A DNA stretch of 64,000 nt from Burkholderia sp. 9120 (GCF_000745015.1 NZ_JQNA01000002.1:6138001-6202000); one strand, 5' to 3'. Positions 9,013-18,498 are shown, counted from the first letter of the stretch. Program-made: numbers and translations. The notes: generated by a model from the letters alone, not told the origin.

Positions 9013-10211
9013 TCGAACTCGATAAACTGACCAAGACGTTTACGCAGAAGGACGGCCAGCAGGTCAAGGCCGTCGACTCGGTCAGCCTCACGGTGGGCGA
9101 AGGCGAAATCTGCGTCTTTCTCGGCCCGTCGGGATGCGGCAAGACCACCACGCTCAAGATGATCAACCGTCTGATTGCGCCGACGTCGGGCCGCGTGCTG
9201 ATCAACGGCGAGGACACCTCGGGCCTGAACGAAGTCGAACTGCGCCGGCATATCGGCTATGTGATCCAGCAGATCGGCCTGTTCCCGAACATGACGATCG
9301 AAGAGAACATCACGGTCGTGCCGCGTCTGCTCGGCTGGGACAAGAAGCGTTGTCGCGAACGCGCCACCGAGTTGATGTCGATGGTGGCGCTCGATCCGAA
9401 GCAGTATCTGAAGCGCTATCCGCGTGAACTGTCGGGCGGGCAGCAGCAGCGTATCGGCGTGATTCGCGCATTGGCCGCCGATCCGCCGGTGCTGTTGATG
9501 GACGAGCCGTTCGGCGCGGTCGATCCGATCAATCGCGAATCGATCCAGAACGAGTTCTTCCAGATGCAACGTCAGTTGAACAAGACGGTGATCATGGTGA
9601 GCCACGACATCGATGAAGCGATCAAGCTCGGCGATCGTGTCGCCGTGTTCCGGCGCGGTCAGCTGGTGCAATACGATCATCCGGATACGTTGCTGGCGCA
9701 TCCGCACGATGAGTTCGTCGGCGCGTTCGTGGGGCAGGACAGCACGTTGAAGCGTCTGTTGCTGGTGAAAGCCGGCGACGCCGCGACGCAACCGGAAACC
9801 GCGCGCGCCGAGTTGCCGATTGCCAGCGCGTTCCAGATGATGGACGACAGCGACAGCCGCTATCTGACTATCGTCGACGATCAGCAGCAGGCGCTCGGCT
9901 ACGTGACGCGTCGTGCGGCGCGCGCGGGGCAGGGCGTGTGCGGCGATCATCTGACGGCGTTCAAGGCGACGGTCCATGCGGACGAGCATCTGCGCATCGT
10001 GCTGTCGAAGATGTACCAGTTCAATTCGTCGTGGATGCCGGTGCTGGATGCGGACGGTCGTTATGTCGGCGAAGTCACACAAGACTCGATCGCGGATTAT
10101 CTGAGCTCGGGGCGCTCGCGTCGGCAGACGGGGCAGCCGGCGATCGTGTCGCCGGCGGTGGCCGCGGCGGAAGCGGCTGCAGGGTATGCGGTGACGGGGG
10201 CGCAGGGTTAA
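9009..10211 (+). CDS. Osmoprotectant ABC transporter ATP-binding subunit with CBS-type tail
   Basis: A 400-residue ATPase. Walker A GPSGCGKTT is at about residues 39-47, the signature LSGGQQQRIGV near 140, and Walker B VLLMDEPFGAVDPI near 165, with the switch histidine in MVSHDIDEA. After residue 250 a C-terminal extension carries CBS-like sequence (YVGEVTQDSIADYLSS), which in OpuA-type ATPases senses ionic strength. The start ATG 9009 is fixed by overlap with the permease stop. A glycine betaine/choline role is inferred from the whole operon. Confidence 0.9.
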   Translation: MIELDKLTKTFTQKDGQQVKAVDSVSLTVGEGEICVFLGPSGCGKTTTLKMINRLIAPTSGRVLINGEDTSGLNEVELRRHIGYVIQQIGLFPNMTIEENITVVPRLLGWDKKRCRERATELMSMVALDPKQYLKRYPRELSGGQQQRIGVIRALAADPPVLLMDEPFGAVDPINRESIQNEFFQMQRQLNKTVIMVSHDIDEAIKLGDRVAVFRRGQLVQYDHPDTLLAHPHDEFVGAFVGQDSTLKRLLLVKAGDAATQPETARAELPIASAFQMMDDSDSRYLTIVDDQQQALGYVTRRAARAGQGVCGDHLTAFKATVHADEHLRIVLSKMYQFNSSWMPVLDADGRYVGEVTQDSIADYLSSGRSRRQTGQPAIVSPAVAAAEAAAGYAVTGAQG

Positions 10212-10328
10212 AGCCGGGAGCCCGGTCAGTTGCTCGACATCTGGTTCGTCGCCCACGCCGATCTCTACAGGATCGCGTGGGCGTCGCGCCGATTTCTGTC
10301 ACAGCGCCCAAGCACTCAACCCCAAAAA

Positions 10329-11324
10329 TTAACCCACCACCCTCTCGCATTGCCCACCCTGCGTCGAATCAACCACCGGCCACGGCGGCGAATCAACCAA
10401 CCGCGTCGCAACCGTCCTAACCACGCCCGGCGCCTTTTCAAACACTTCCGCAAGCCAGTCGACAAACGCACGCACGCGCGGCGAAATCTGCCGGCTTTTC
10501 ACATACGTCACCGACACCGCCACCGGCGCAGGTCTGCACTTAGGCAAGACTTCGATCAGCTGACCCGAGGCGAGATACGGCGCAGCGGTCGCGCGTCCCG
10601 GCTGAATCAACCCCAAGCCTTCGAGCCCGCACGTGAGATAGGTGTGCTCGTCGTCCACCTGAATGAAGCCGCTCACTTTCGCCTTGCTCGCGCGCGCCGC
10701 CACGCAGAAATCGAAGTCCATGCGCCGACCGGATTGGGCCGACAACCAGTTCACCGCGACATGGCTCGACAGATCGTCGAGATGACGCGGCTCGCCGAAG
10801 CGCGCCAGATACGCCGGGCTTGCACAGGTCACGCGATCGAGCCAGCCGAGGCGACGCACGAGCAGACGTGAATCCGGCAAGTCGCCCAACTCGATACTGC
10901 AATCCACGCTCTCGCCGGTCAGATCCAGCGCGCGATGATTCACGCCAAGCGCCAGTTCCACATGCGGATGCAGCGCATGAAACGAGGCCAGTTCGGGCAC
11001 CACGACCGACGCCGCAATCACACCCGGCATCGCCACGCGCAACCGGCCTCGCAAGTTTTCCGGCTGGTTGAATAAACCCGACTCGACCTCTTCGATCGCC
11101 GCGAGAATCTGCGCGCAGCGTTCGTAGTACGCGGCGCCTTCGGTGGTCAGCGTGACCTTGCGGGTCGTGCGCACCAACAGTTGCACGCCGAGCAGCGACT
11201 CGAGCGCCTGCACGGTCGTGGTCGCGGTGGCGCGCGGAATTTCGAGCGATTCGGCAGCGCGCGTGAAGCTGCTCGTATCGACGATGCGCACGAAAATGCG
11301 CATGGCTTGCACGCGATCTATCAC
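10329..11324 (-). CDS. LysR-family regulator
   Basis: A 331-residue LysR protein of the CrgA/DsdC-like group (opening IDRVQAMRIFVRIVDTSSFTRAA; HTH at about residues 10-70). GTG 11324 is chosen because it overlaps the upstream MFS stop as GTGA and family members begin M-D-R-hydrophobic; ATG 11303 is the alternative. The long open frame continuing upstream is read-through antisense to nothing and belongs to no gene. Co-transcribed with the MFS exporter at 11321, whose expression it may control. Confidence 0.85.
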   Translation of the reverse strand: MIDRVQAMRIFVRIVDTSSFTRAAESLEIPRATATTTVQALESLLGVQLLVRTTRKVTLTTEGAAYYERCAQILAAIEEVESGLFNQPENLRGRLRVAMPGVIAASVVVPELASFHALHPHVELALGVNHRALDLTGESVDCSIELGDLPDSRLLVRRLGWLDRVTCASPAYLARFGEPRHLDDLSSHVAVNWLSAQSGRRMDFDFCVAARASKAKVSGFIQVDDEHTYLTCGLEGLGLIQPGRATAAPYLASGQLIEVLPKCRPAPVAVSVTYVKSRQISPRVRAFVDWLAEVFEKAPGVVRTVATRLVDSPPWPVVDSTQGGQCERVVG

Positions 11325-12754
11325 GATGCTTCTCCAGTTAAATGCGGCTCGGGACGCTGACGCGTCAGACCGACCGCGAGCAGCGGCGCGACGGCAAAGA
11401 TGGCGAACAGCCACACGGCAGTGTGCTGAGCGCCAGGCAGCGGGGCTAATGTCGTGAGTCCCGCGCCGTTCGCGACGAGCCCCGCGAGCGCCGAGCCGAC
11501 CGCCATCGCGAAGAGTTGAATCGTGGTGATCGACAGCGACGCGAGGTTTTCCTCGCCGGGCCGCGCGGCGGTGAACACGCGTGTCAGCAGATGCGGCCAG
11601 CCGATGCCCACGCCGAGTCCAACGCTCGTCAGCGCCGCGCACAGCGCCAGGGTTCCGCCGGTGCTGTCGAACAGGTCGGGCATCGGCATCAGCCAGGCGA
11701 GCGCGCCGAGTCCCAGCGCCTCGACGAGCGGCCCCGCGCGGCTCATGCGCTGCGCGACCGAAGGGGAATGTCCGGCGCTGAACATCGAACCGACCGACCA
11801 GCCCGCCGCCATCAACGCGGTTAGATAACCGGCCGCGAGCGGCGAGCGGCCGTGAATCGTCTGCAGGAAATACGGCACGAAGATCTCGCAAGTCACGCCG
11901 ATGCCGAGCAGGCTCATGCATGCATAAATGCTGCCGATGCGCGTACGAATCGAGTACGAACCGCTCGGCAGCAGACGCGGGGTGTCGTCGTGACGTTCGA
12001 GTCTTGCGAGCAGCCACACGAGCCCAAGACCCGCGATCACGCCGAGCGCATTCCACACCATCTGCTCAGTCAATGCAGCGAGCGAAATCACTAGCACGGA
12101 CGCGCCGAGCAACGTGGCCTTGAGCAAAGGAATCGGCGCGGCGGCTGCGCTCGACGCGCGCTTACCGTCCACCTCGCGATGCACGATCACGGCGAGCAAC
12201 AGGACGGCCGGCAACAGCACCCAGAACGCGAGACGCCAATCGCCGAGTTGCGCGAAGACGCCGCCGAGCGCCGGCCCGCACAACGTGGCGACGCCCCACA
12301 TGCCTGACACCAGACCCATCGCGCGAGGCCATAGACGCTCCTCGAACACGACGCGAATCAGCGCATAGCTGAGCGCGAGCAGAACCCCGCCGCCGAGCCC
12401 TTGCAGCGTGCGGCCGGCGAGCATCCACGGCATGGACGGCGCGCTCGCGCAGACCACGGTGCCCAGCGTGAAGACGGCCAGCGCGCTGAAATACGCGGAA
12501 CGTGCGCCGAGTACGGCAAGCAGACGCATCGACAGCACCGACCCCAGGATCGATGCGACGACGAACAGCGTGGTGTTCCACGCATACAGTTCGAGCCCGC
12601 CGATGTCATGCACGACCGACGGCAGAATCGTCGTCGCGACATGCACGTTGGTGGCATGCAGCGCGACGCCGCCTGCGAGTCCCAAGGCCCGCCAACCATT
12701 ACTCCCGGTGAGCAGATCGCTCCATGCCGGCGCGTTCGATTGCGGATTTTTCAT
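11321..12754 (-). CDS. MFS transporter (multidrug-type, 14-helix-like)
   Basis: A 477-residue integral membrane protein with about 14 hydrophobic segments. The loop motif is SMRLLAVLGARSAY, and a VMFSAGH/GVGIGWPHL pattern in the second half resembles the EmrB/QacA (DHA2) exporters. ATG 12754 begins MKNPQSNAPAW; the frame's earlier start lies inside the divergent operator, so it is unlikely. It is the first gene of an MFS-LysR pair (GTGA overlap), read divergently from the SufR-like regulator at 12820. Confidence 0.82.
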   Translation of the reverse strand: MKNPQSNAPAWSDLLTGSNGWRALGLAGGVALHATNVHVATTILPSVVHDIGGLELYAWNTTLFVVASILGSVLSMRLLAVLGARSAYFSALAVFTLGTVVCASAPSMPWMLAGRTLQGLGGGVLLALSYALIRVVFEERLWPRAMGLVSGMWGVATLCGPALGGVFAQLGDWRLAFWVLLPAVLLLAVIVHREVDGKRASSAAAAPIPLLKATLLGASVLVISLAALTEQMVWNALGVIAGLGLVWLLARLERHDDTPRLLPSGSYSIRTRIGSIYACMSLLGIGVTCEIFVPYFLQTIHGRSPLAAGYLTALMAAGWSVGSMFSAGHSPSVAQRMSRAGPLVEALGLGALAWLMPMPDLFDSTGGTLALCAALTSVGLGVGIGWPHLLTRVFTAARPGEENLASLSITTIQLFAMAVGSALAGLVANGAGLTTLAPLPGAQHTAVWLFAIFAVAPLLAVGLTRQRPEPHLTGEAS

Positions 12755-12780
12755 ATCGTGGACAGCCGTTCGTGGTTGAC

Positions 12781-12810
12781 TTATTATGCAAGGATTGACT
12801 TGGATAATAA
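12781..12810. promoter_or_regulatory. Operator palindrome in the MFS/SufR-like divergent promoter
   Basis: TTATTATGCAAG (12781-12792), six spacer bases, then CTTGGATAATAA (12799-12810). The arms match at 11 of 12 positions. It lies 27 bp upstream of the MFS start and 10 bp upstream of the HTH regulator start, a position that would let one dimer control both. Confidence 0.75.
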
Positions 12811-12819
12811 TGTGGCCCG

Positions 12820-13506
12820 ATGAGATATGCAAATGAAAGCTTGGATAATTCGCCTGGCGCTGCGGCCACTGTGACGAACGCGGCGCCGGTGGATCGCATC
12901 CTCAATCTGTTGAAGACGCAGGGGCCGTTGTCTACTGCGTCGATTGCAGGCGAGCTCGGCATTACCGTCGAGGCGGCGCGTCAGCAGATTCAGAAGCTGC
13001 TGGGTGGCGGGCTGATCGAAGGGCGTCAGGCGTCGCAGGCGGGACCGGGGCGGCCGAGTCAAAGCTGGGCGCTGACCGAGGTGGGCCACGCGCGCTTTCC
13101 GGATACGCATCCGCAATTGACGGTGCAATTGCTCGGTTCGATTCGCCAGTTGTTCGGCGAAGCCGGGCTCGACAAGCTGATCGATCAGCGTTCGGTCGAA
13201 ACGCGCGCGAATTATCTGGCGGCGTTGAAGCCCATGAAAGGACTCAAGGCGCGACTCACGAAGCTGGCGGAAATTCGCAGCGCCGAAGGCTACATGGCCG
13301 AGTTGCAGAAAGACGGACGCGACTGGCTGCTGCTTGAAAACCACTGCCCGATCTGCGCGGCGGCGCGGACTTGCCAGGGCTTCTGTCGTGCCGAGTTGCA
13401 GCTCTTCGCGGAGATCGTCGGCGAGGAGGGCGTGATTGCACGCGAGGAGCATGTGCTGGCCGGCGCGCGGCGATGTGCGTATCGCATTACGCCGGGCAGG
13501 CAATGA
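12820..13506 (+). CDS. SufR-like HTH regulator with a C-terminal cysteine cluster
   Basis: A 228-residue regulator. A winged HTH occupies residues about 25-85 (STASIAGELGITVEAARQQI, then GRPSQSWALTEVG). A C-terminal cluster ENHCPICAAARTCQGFC (about residues 175-195) supplies four cysteines spaced like the iron-sulfur site of SufR/DeoR-type repressors. No clear ribosome site precedes ATG 12820. The palindrome just upstream is the probable operator. It may sense iron-sulfur state or redox stress and control the divergent exporter and itself. Confidence 0.8.
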   Translation: MRYANESLDNSPGAAATVTNAAPVDRILNLLKTQGPLSTASIAGELGITVEAARQQIQKLLGGGLIEGRQASQAGPGRPSQSWALTEVGHARFPDTHPQLTVQLLGSIRQLFGEAGLDKLIDQRSVETRANYLAALKPMKGLKARLTKLAEIRSAEGYMAELQKDGRDWLLLENHCPICAAARTCQGFCRAELQLFAEIVGEEGVIAREEHVLAGARRCAYRITPGRQ

Positions 13507-13634
13507 GCTAGATCGGGTTCGCCCCGATCACGAATAGACGCGAACGCGCGATCGGTATATAACAAGGTGCAAGGATGGCTTGTTCACCGAGGCATCAACA
13601 AACAGTTACCCGTCAACAGGAGCGAAGTTTCATC

Positions 13635-13892
13635 ATGACGCAAGACGTTTCGCCAAAGCCGCCCATGGGCGATCGGCCCGACCTGGAACACCTCGACGCA
13701 GCGCTCAGTCACGTGGATCAGCAGGTCTCTTCCGGCAGCATTGCATCGGGCGCCGCGAAAGGCATTCTGTATAGCCTGATCGAAACGCTCGGCGCGTTTG
13801 TCGGCGATCCGGATCTGCCGGAACACGCGCGTTCGGGTTACGAAGGGCTGCTGGAAACCGCGCGCGAATTACGCGCCAGGCTGGATCACTGA
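13635..13892 (+). CDS. Small conserved hypothetical protein
   Basis: An 85-residue acidic protein with no recognised domain, starting MTQDVSPKPPMGDRPDLEH at ATG 13635 with an AGGAG site about 14 bases before it. The sequence is mostly helix-forming and lacks a signal peptide or membrane segment. It is followed by a strong bidirectional terminator. No function is proposed. Confidence 0.65.
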   Translation: MTQDVSPKPPMGDRPDLEHLDAALSHVDQQVSSGSIASGAAKGILYSLIETLGAFVGDPDLPEHARSGYEGLLETARELRARLDH

Positions 13893-13933
13893 AACGAACG
13901 CGTCGCTGGATCTCGGCGACTCATCGGCCCACG

Positions 13934-13971
13934 AAAAAAGGCGCACTGTAAAAAACAGTGCGCCTTTTTTT
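13934..13971. terminator. Bidirectional rho-independent terminator
   Basis: AAAAAAGGCGCACTGT (13934-13949) and its perfect complement ending in a T run (13955-13971) form a GC-rich hairpin between the convergent genes at 13635 and 13981. Confidence 0.9.
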
Positions 13972-13980
13972 CTGCTCTCG

Positions 13981-15204
13981 TCACGCTTCCACGCTATCGC
14001 CGACGTCTAACGCCGCAAGCCATTCCGGCGGCGCCGACGTGAACGCCAATTGCGGCGTGCCATGCCACTCCGCGCAACGTTGCAACGCACGGCGCAGATC
14101 GCCGGCAAGCCGGGCGCTCAATCGCACGCCGGGTTCGATATGCAGCGACTTCAGTTCGAACACACCCTGGGTACGGTGCGCTTTCGCATCCACGCGGCCG
14201 ACCAGACGGCCACGGCTCAGCAGCGGCAACACGAAATAGCCGTATTTGCGCTTCGCCGCCGGCGTATAGCACTCGATCGCGTAGTCGAAATCGAATAGCG
14301 CAGCGGCGCGCTTGCGGTCCCACACCACCGGATCGAACGGCGACAGCACGGTCGTCACGGTCGACGCGAGCTTGCCGTTTGCCGCGTCGTCAAGCATCGC
14401 CGCGTAGTCGCGATGAACGAACGTGTCCTGTTTCCAGCCTTCCACTTGCACCGGAATCAGCTCGCCCTGATCGGCGAGCGCATGCAGTTCGTCGCGATAC
14501 GGGCGGCGCGGCAGACGGTAGTAATCGGCGACCCAATCGGCGCGCGCGATGCCCAGCGCGCGGCAGGTGCGGCGTAACACCTGGTCGGTGACCGTGTGGG
14601 CGGGCGGCAGATCGCGGGCGTCGTCCCAGTCGGGCAGCACGCGTTCGGTCAGATCGTAGACGCGGTGAAAATTGCGCCGCTCGGCCACCATCAACTGCCC
14701 GATCGCGAACAGCACTTCCAGGTGGCGTTTCTCCGGTTTCCAGTCCCACCAGCCGTTGCCCTTGCCGGCTTCACGCGCGAAATCCGCGGAACGTACCGGA
14801 CCCGTCGCGCGGATGTGCGTGAGCAGCGCGTCGATCGCCTTGCGATGTTTTTTGTGCCACTCGGCCGCGTATTTCCAGCCCATTCCGCTCGGATCGAGCA
14901 TGCGATGGCGCAGCAGGCCGTAGTCTTCGGTCGGCACGAAACAGGCCTCATGCGACCAGTATTCGAACAGCTTGCCTTCGGCGAGATGCTCGTCGAGCCA
15001 TTGTTGCGGATAGGTGCCGAGCCGGCTGAACAACACGAGATAAGGGCTGCGCGCGACCACGTGGATCGTGTCGATCTGCAATTGCGCCATGCGGCGAATC
15101 GTGTCGAGCACGTCGGCTTTGACGGCCTTGCGGCGCGGCGGGGTCAGCAGGCCTTGTGCGGCCAGATGCAGCGTACGGACGGTGGAGAGCGGCAGAGTCT
15201 TCAC
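13981..15204 (-). CDS. ycaQ: YcaQ-family DNA glycosylase (winged-helix, crosslink repair)
   Basis: A 407-residue protein of the HTH_42/AlkX family. N-terminal residues 30-55 hold AQLQIDTIHVVARSPYLVLF, where Q-x-D matches the catalytic motif used by YcaQ-type monofunctional glycosylases. The C-terminal half has the signature LSPFDPVVWDR, LFDFDYAIECY and KRKYGYFVLPLL. These enzymes excise alkylated bases and unhook interstrand crosslinks. The gene is single and ends at the shared terminator. Confidence 0.85.
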   Translation of the reverse strand: MKTLPLSTVRTLHLAAQGLLTPPRRKAVKADVLDTIRRMAQLQIDTIHVVARSPYLVLFSRLGTYPQQWLDEHLAEGKLFEYWSHEACFVPTEDYGLLRHRMLDPSGMGWKYAAEWHKKHRKAIDALLTHIRATGPVRSADFAREAGKGNGWWDWKPEKRHLEVLFAIGQLMVAERRNFHRVYDLTERVLPDWDDARDLPPAHTVTDQVLRRTCRALGIARADWVADYYRLPRRPYRDELHALADQGELIPVQVEGWKQDTFVHRDYAAMLDDAANGKLASTVTTVLSPFDPVVWDRKRAAALFDFDYAIECYTPAAKRKYGYFVLPLLSRGRLVGRVDAKAHRTQGVFELKSLHIEPGVRLSARLAGDLRRALQRCAEWHGTPQLAFTSAPPEWLAALDVGDSVEA

Positions 15205-15320
15205 GCGGGCGTCGATCAGTGAGTGACTGCGAAGAGAACGGACGCGAGGTCCGGCCAGGATCAGCAGTCACTACTGTAGCGTGAATACGGCAGACGAATC
15301 GGCGCGAGCGGCAGTGCTCC
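15205..15320. other. Short spacer between YcaQ-like and TrxR-like genes
   Basis: 116 bp upstream of the glycosylase start and downstream of the flavoprotein stop. No gene seen. Confidence 0.5.
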
Positions 15321-17051
15321 TCAAGCGCCCAACGCGACCGCTTCCTCCGCCGAAGCGGCCAGCAGTTGATGAATCTGCGCGACCACCGCCGCGCCTTCGC
15401 CAACCGCCGCCGCGACCCGCTTGGTCGATCCGGCGCGGGCATCGCCGATCGCATACACGCCTTCGACTGTGGTGGCGAGATCGCAGACGGATGCTCCGTC
15501 GATGTTGGTGCCGGTGAGCACGAAGCCCTTCTCGTCGAGTTCCACGCCGCAGGTGCGCAGCCAGTCGGTATTCGGATCCGCGCCGGTGAAGAGGAACAGA
15601 TGCCGCGTGTCGAAGTGATCGGTGCCGTCGGGTAAAGGCTTTTTCAGGCCGACGCGCGCGAGACCGCTGTCGTCCGCATCGAGCTGCCCGATTTCCGAAT
15701 GCGGATGCACGAACACGTTCGGCAGCGAGCGAATACGGTCGATCAGATAGCGCGACATGGTCGCCTCAAAGCCGCTGCGCCGGATCAGCACGTGGACCTT
15801 GGCCGCGTGCGTCGCCAGATAGACGATCGCCTGGCCGGCCGAATTGCCGCCGCCCACCAGCACGATTTCCTGGCGCTTGCACAGCTTGGCTTCGACCGGC
15901 GACGCCCAGTAGTACACGCCGCGCCCATCGAAGCGATCGAGGCCCTCCAGCGCCGGCCGCCGGTACACCGCGCCGCTGGCAATCACGATGGTGCGCGAGG
16001 TGATATGGCCGCCGCACTTGAGCTCCAGCCGATACGGCGATTCCGCGCAGTTCAGCGCCTTCACGTTGACCGGAATCGCGACGTGCGCGCCGAATTTCTG
16101 CGCCTGCACGAACGCGCGTCCCGCCAGCGCCTGCCCGGAAATCCCGGTCGGAAAACCGAGGTAGTTTTCGATCCGCGAGCTCGCGCCCGCCTGGCCGCCG
16201 GGCGCCCGGCTGTCGAGCACGATCACGGAGAGACCTTCGGAGGCCGCGTACACCGCGGTCGCGAGGCCAGCGGGCCCAGCGCCGACGATCGCCACGTCGT
16301 ACACATGCGAGTCGTCGAGATCGGGCAGCAAGCCGAGGCAGGTGGCCAGTTCCGGCATGCTCGGATGACGCAGCACCGAGCCGTCCGGGCAGATCACCAG
16401 CGGCATGTCTTCTTTCTGCGCGGCGAATTGCTCGATCAGACGCAGCGCGTCTTCATCGCGTTCGTCGATCACCGAATGAGGATGGCCGTTGCGCGACAGG
16501 AAACCCTGCAACATGACGAGCCGCGCGTCGCTGCTGTTGCCGATCAGAATCGGCCCGCCCGCGCCCTTTTCGATCAGCGACACGCGCCGCAAAATCAGCG
16601 CGCGCATGATGCGCTCGCCCAGTTCGGCTTCGGCGACGATCAGCGCGCGCAACTGGTCCGGCGGAATCAGCAGCGCTTGCACCGGGCTGAGCGCCATGCC
16701 GTTGACCAGCGCCGGCCGGCCCGACAATTGACCGACTTCCGCCAGAAAATGCCCGGCGCCATGATCGGCGATCACCACTTCGCGGCCAATGCCGTCGCGC
16801 TGATACACCTTCACGCGCCCTTCCAGCACCACGAACATGCCCGGACCGGTGCGGCCGGTTTCGAACAGCAGCTCACCGGCTTCCCAGTTGCCGATCTCGC
16901 CGAAGCGGCGCAGGCGTTCGATTTCCGCGCCGGTCAGCGAGGGAAACATCTGGTGCATGCGCGTCGCCAGATTCGAAAACGGCGCGTCGGCGACGATCGC
17001 CTGCGGTTGTCCTTCAGTTTCTTGAGTCGAAACGTCTTGAGTCGAAAGCAT
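15321..17051 (-). CDS. Cyclic-nucleotide-binding domain / thioredoxin-reductase-like flavoprotein
   Basis: A 576-residue fusion. Residues about 35-150 are a cNMP-binding-like domain (GNWEAGELLFETGRTGPGMF, GRVKVYQRDG). From about 250 on is a TrxR-type module: FAD site VAIVGAGPAGLATAVYAASEG, GGQAGASSRIENYLGFP, NADPH site VLVGGGNSAGQA, and the C-terminal GVYAIGDAR. The CxxC pair used by classical thioredoxin reductase is absent; the stretch reads VYYWASPVEAKLC. It probably transfers electrons to an unknown acceptor under ligand control. ATG 17051 follows AAGGAG. Confidence 0.85.
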   Translation of the reverse strand: MLSTQDVSTQETEGQPQAIVADAPFSNLATRMHQMFPSLTGAEIERLRRFGEIGNWEAGELLFETGRTGPGMFVVLEGRVKVYQRDGIGREVVIADHGAGHFLAEVGQLSGRPALVNGMALSPVQALLIPPDQLRALIVAEAELGERIMRALILRRVSLIEKGAGGPILIGNSSDARLVMLQGFLSRNGHPHSVIDERDEDALRLIEQFAAQKEDMPLVICPDGSVLRHPSMPELATCLGLLPDLDDSHVYDVAIVGAGPAGLATAVYAASEGLSVIVLDSRAPGGQAGASSRIENYLGFPTGISGQALAGRAFVQAQKFGAHVAIPVNVKALNCAESPYRLELKCGGHITSRTIVIASGAVYRRPALEGLDRFDGRGVYYWASPVEAKLCKRQEIVLVGGGNSAGQAIVYLATHAAKVHVLIRRSGFEATMSRYLIDRIRSLPNVFVHPHSEIGQLDADDSGLARVGLKKPLPDGTDHFDTRHLFLFTGADPNTDWLRTCGVELDEKGFVLTGTNIDGASVCDLATTVEGVYAIGDARAGSTKRVAAAVGEGAAVVAQIHQLLAASAEEAVALGA

Positions 17052-17139
17052 TGAACCGCTCCTTCGGTGTTCATTGATAGATCGAACGGAGGCGAGCGGC
17101 GCGGCGCGCCCACGGCGCCTGGACGGATGCGCTGCCGCG

Positions 17140-18132
17140 CTACACGGCCTTCGGCGCGATGTCGTCGACCGTGATCTCGGGCGGCGGCGTGTCGGGCAGC
17201 GCCTCGACCGGCTTACCCGAGTCGCGCCAGGCTTCCATGCCGCCGCGCAACGGCAGCACGTCGGAAAAGCCGGCCTCGTTCAATTGTTTGGCCATCCATG
17301 CAGCCGAAATCTCGTTCGGGCAGGAACAGTAAATCACCAGCTTCTGATCGCGCGGATACGTGGCGACGATCTCGTCGAGTTGCCGTTCGTCCGCGAATTG
17401 CGAACCCGGAATCACGAACGGATCGAGCTTGCGCTTCTCTTGCGAACGGATGTCGAACATGACCGGTGTTTGGCCCGCCGCGACGAGCTTGGCCAGCTCA
17501 TCGACCTCTATACGTGCGGACGCAAGCTTGGAAATCAACTGGCGACGGCGAATCCACCGGTAAGCCGCGTACAGCAACAGCAGCCCCACGGCCACCAGCG
17601 CGGCCGTGCGGCCGAGGCGCCCGGCCATGGCGAACAGCATGTCGATCTGCTTCGCGAACAACGCGCCGATGATCAGGCCCGTGCCCGACCACAGCGCGGC
17701 GCCGATGCTGTCGTAGGTGAGAAACGTGCGGTAGCGCGTGCCCATTGCGCCGGCCATTGGAATCGACACGATCGACAGGCCCGGCACGAATTTGGCCACC
17801 GCCAGCACGCGCACGCCCCAGCGACCGAAAAAGCGTTCGGTCTTTTTCACGCAGGTATCACGCGACAGCGACAGGCGGCAGATCGTTTTCAGCGTGTTGC
17901 CGCCGTACATACGCCCGGCGAGATACCAGACGCTGTCGCCGATCAGCGTGGCGAAGATCGACAGAATCAGAACCGGCGCCAATTGCGTCCCCACCGAACC
18001 CGGGTGCATGGCCGCCATGGCTCCGAACAGAACGAGCGACGGCATCGCCGGAACCGGCAGCCCGATGGAGGCGGCCAGCACGTTGACGAAGACGAGCGCC
18101 GGCCCATATTGCTCGACGAGATCATGTAGCAT
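17140..18132 (-). CDS. DedA/VTT membrane protein fused to a rhodanese domain
   Basis: A 330-residue fusion. Residues 1-200 are a DedA-type protein with several membrane segments and the motif GRMYGGNTLKTICRLSLSRD... FFGRWGVRVLAVAKFVPGLS. Residues 215-320 form a rhodanese domain with MFDIRSQEKRKLD and active-site loop YCSCPNEISAAWMAKQL. The cysteine in the YCSCPNE loop is the presumed catalytic residue. DedA proteins affect membrane lipid and proton homeostasis; the rhodanese part would lie on the cytoplasmic side. Confidence 0.87.
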   Translation of the reverse strand: MLHDLVEQYGPALVFVNVLAASIGLPVPAMPSLVLFGAMAAMHPGSVGTQLAPVLILSIFATLIGDSVWYLAGRMYGGNTLKTICRLSLSRDTCVKKTERFFGRWGVRVLAVAKFVPGLSIVSIPMAGAMGTRYRTFLTYDSIGAALWSGTGLIIGALFAKQIDMLFAMAGRLGRTAALVAVGLLLLYAAYRWIRRRQLISKLASARIEVDELAKLVAAGQTPVMFDIRSQEKRKLDPFVIPGSQFADERQLDEIVATYPRDQKLVIYCSCPNEISAAWMAKQLNEAGFSDVLPLRGGMEAWRDSGKPVEALPDTPPPEITVDDIAPKAV

Positions 18133-18498
18133 CGGCTTACATCCGCAGCCCTTTCGGGAGCGGCGCAGGTAGGGAAAGCAAAGGAGAATGCAAGGATTAT
18201 GGACGTATTTTCAAGACGTGCAAACGTCAGGAAACGATGTCCTTAAATTCGTAGTTGAAAGCGGAGCGGTGATGCGCCGAAAGCTTGAAAGCGCGAATCG
18301 CCAATGCGCTGTGAACCATCTGGAAAGGGGTATCGCGCGCTCGCGTGCTTCACGCAGATACGGAAATAATGCCCGATTAACGTGAGCTGCCGTCACGCTC
18401 GAATTACATTACCGGAAAGCTTGGCCAACTTGCCATTGCGACAGGCGACAAACAACACGCGGCAGGGCGTTTTACCGCCGCTGCCGCGTGCTTGAACT
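18133..18498. other. Spacer of about 366 bp without a supportable gene
   Basis: This region holds only a 65-codon open frame (18188-18385) with no ribosome site or familiar features. A short repetition of CGCGCTCGCG type near 18335 is unremarkable. Confidence 0.45.

Noticed and set aside
15699..17054. 451-codon plus-strand frame opposite the flavoprotein gene
   Set aside because: Composition is His/Arg-rich and it mirrors the real gene; no ribosome site or family features.
18188..18385. 65-codon frame after the DedA gene
   Set aside because: No ribosome site, no recognisable features, overlaps the expected promoter of the divergent gene.
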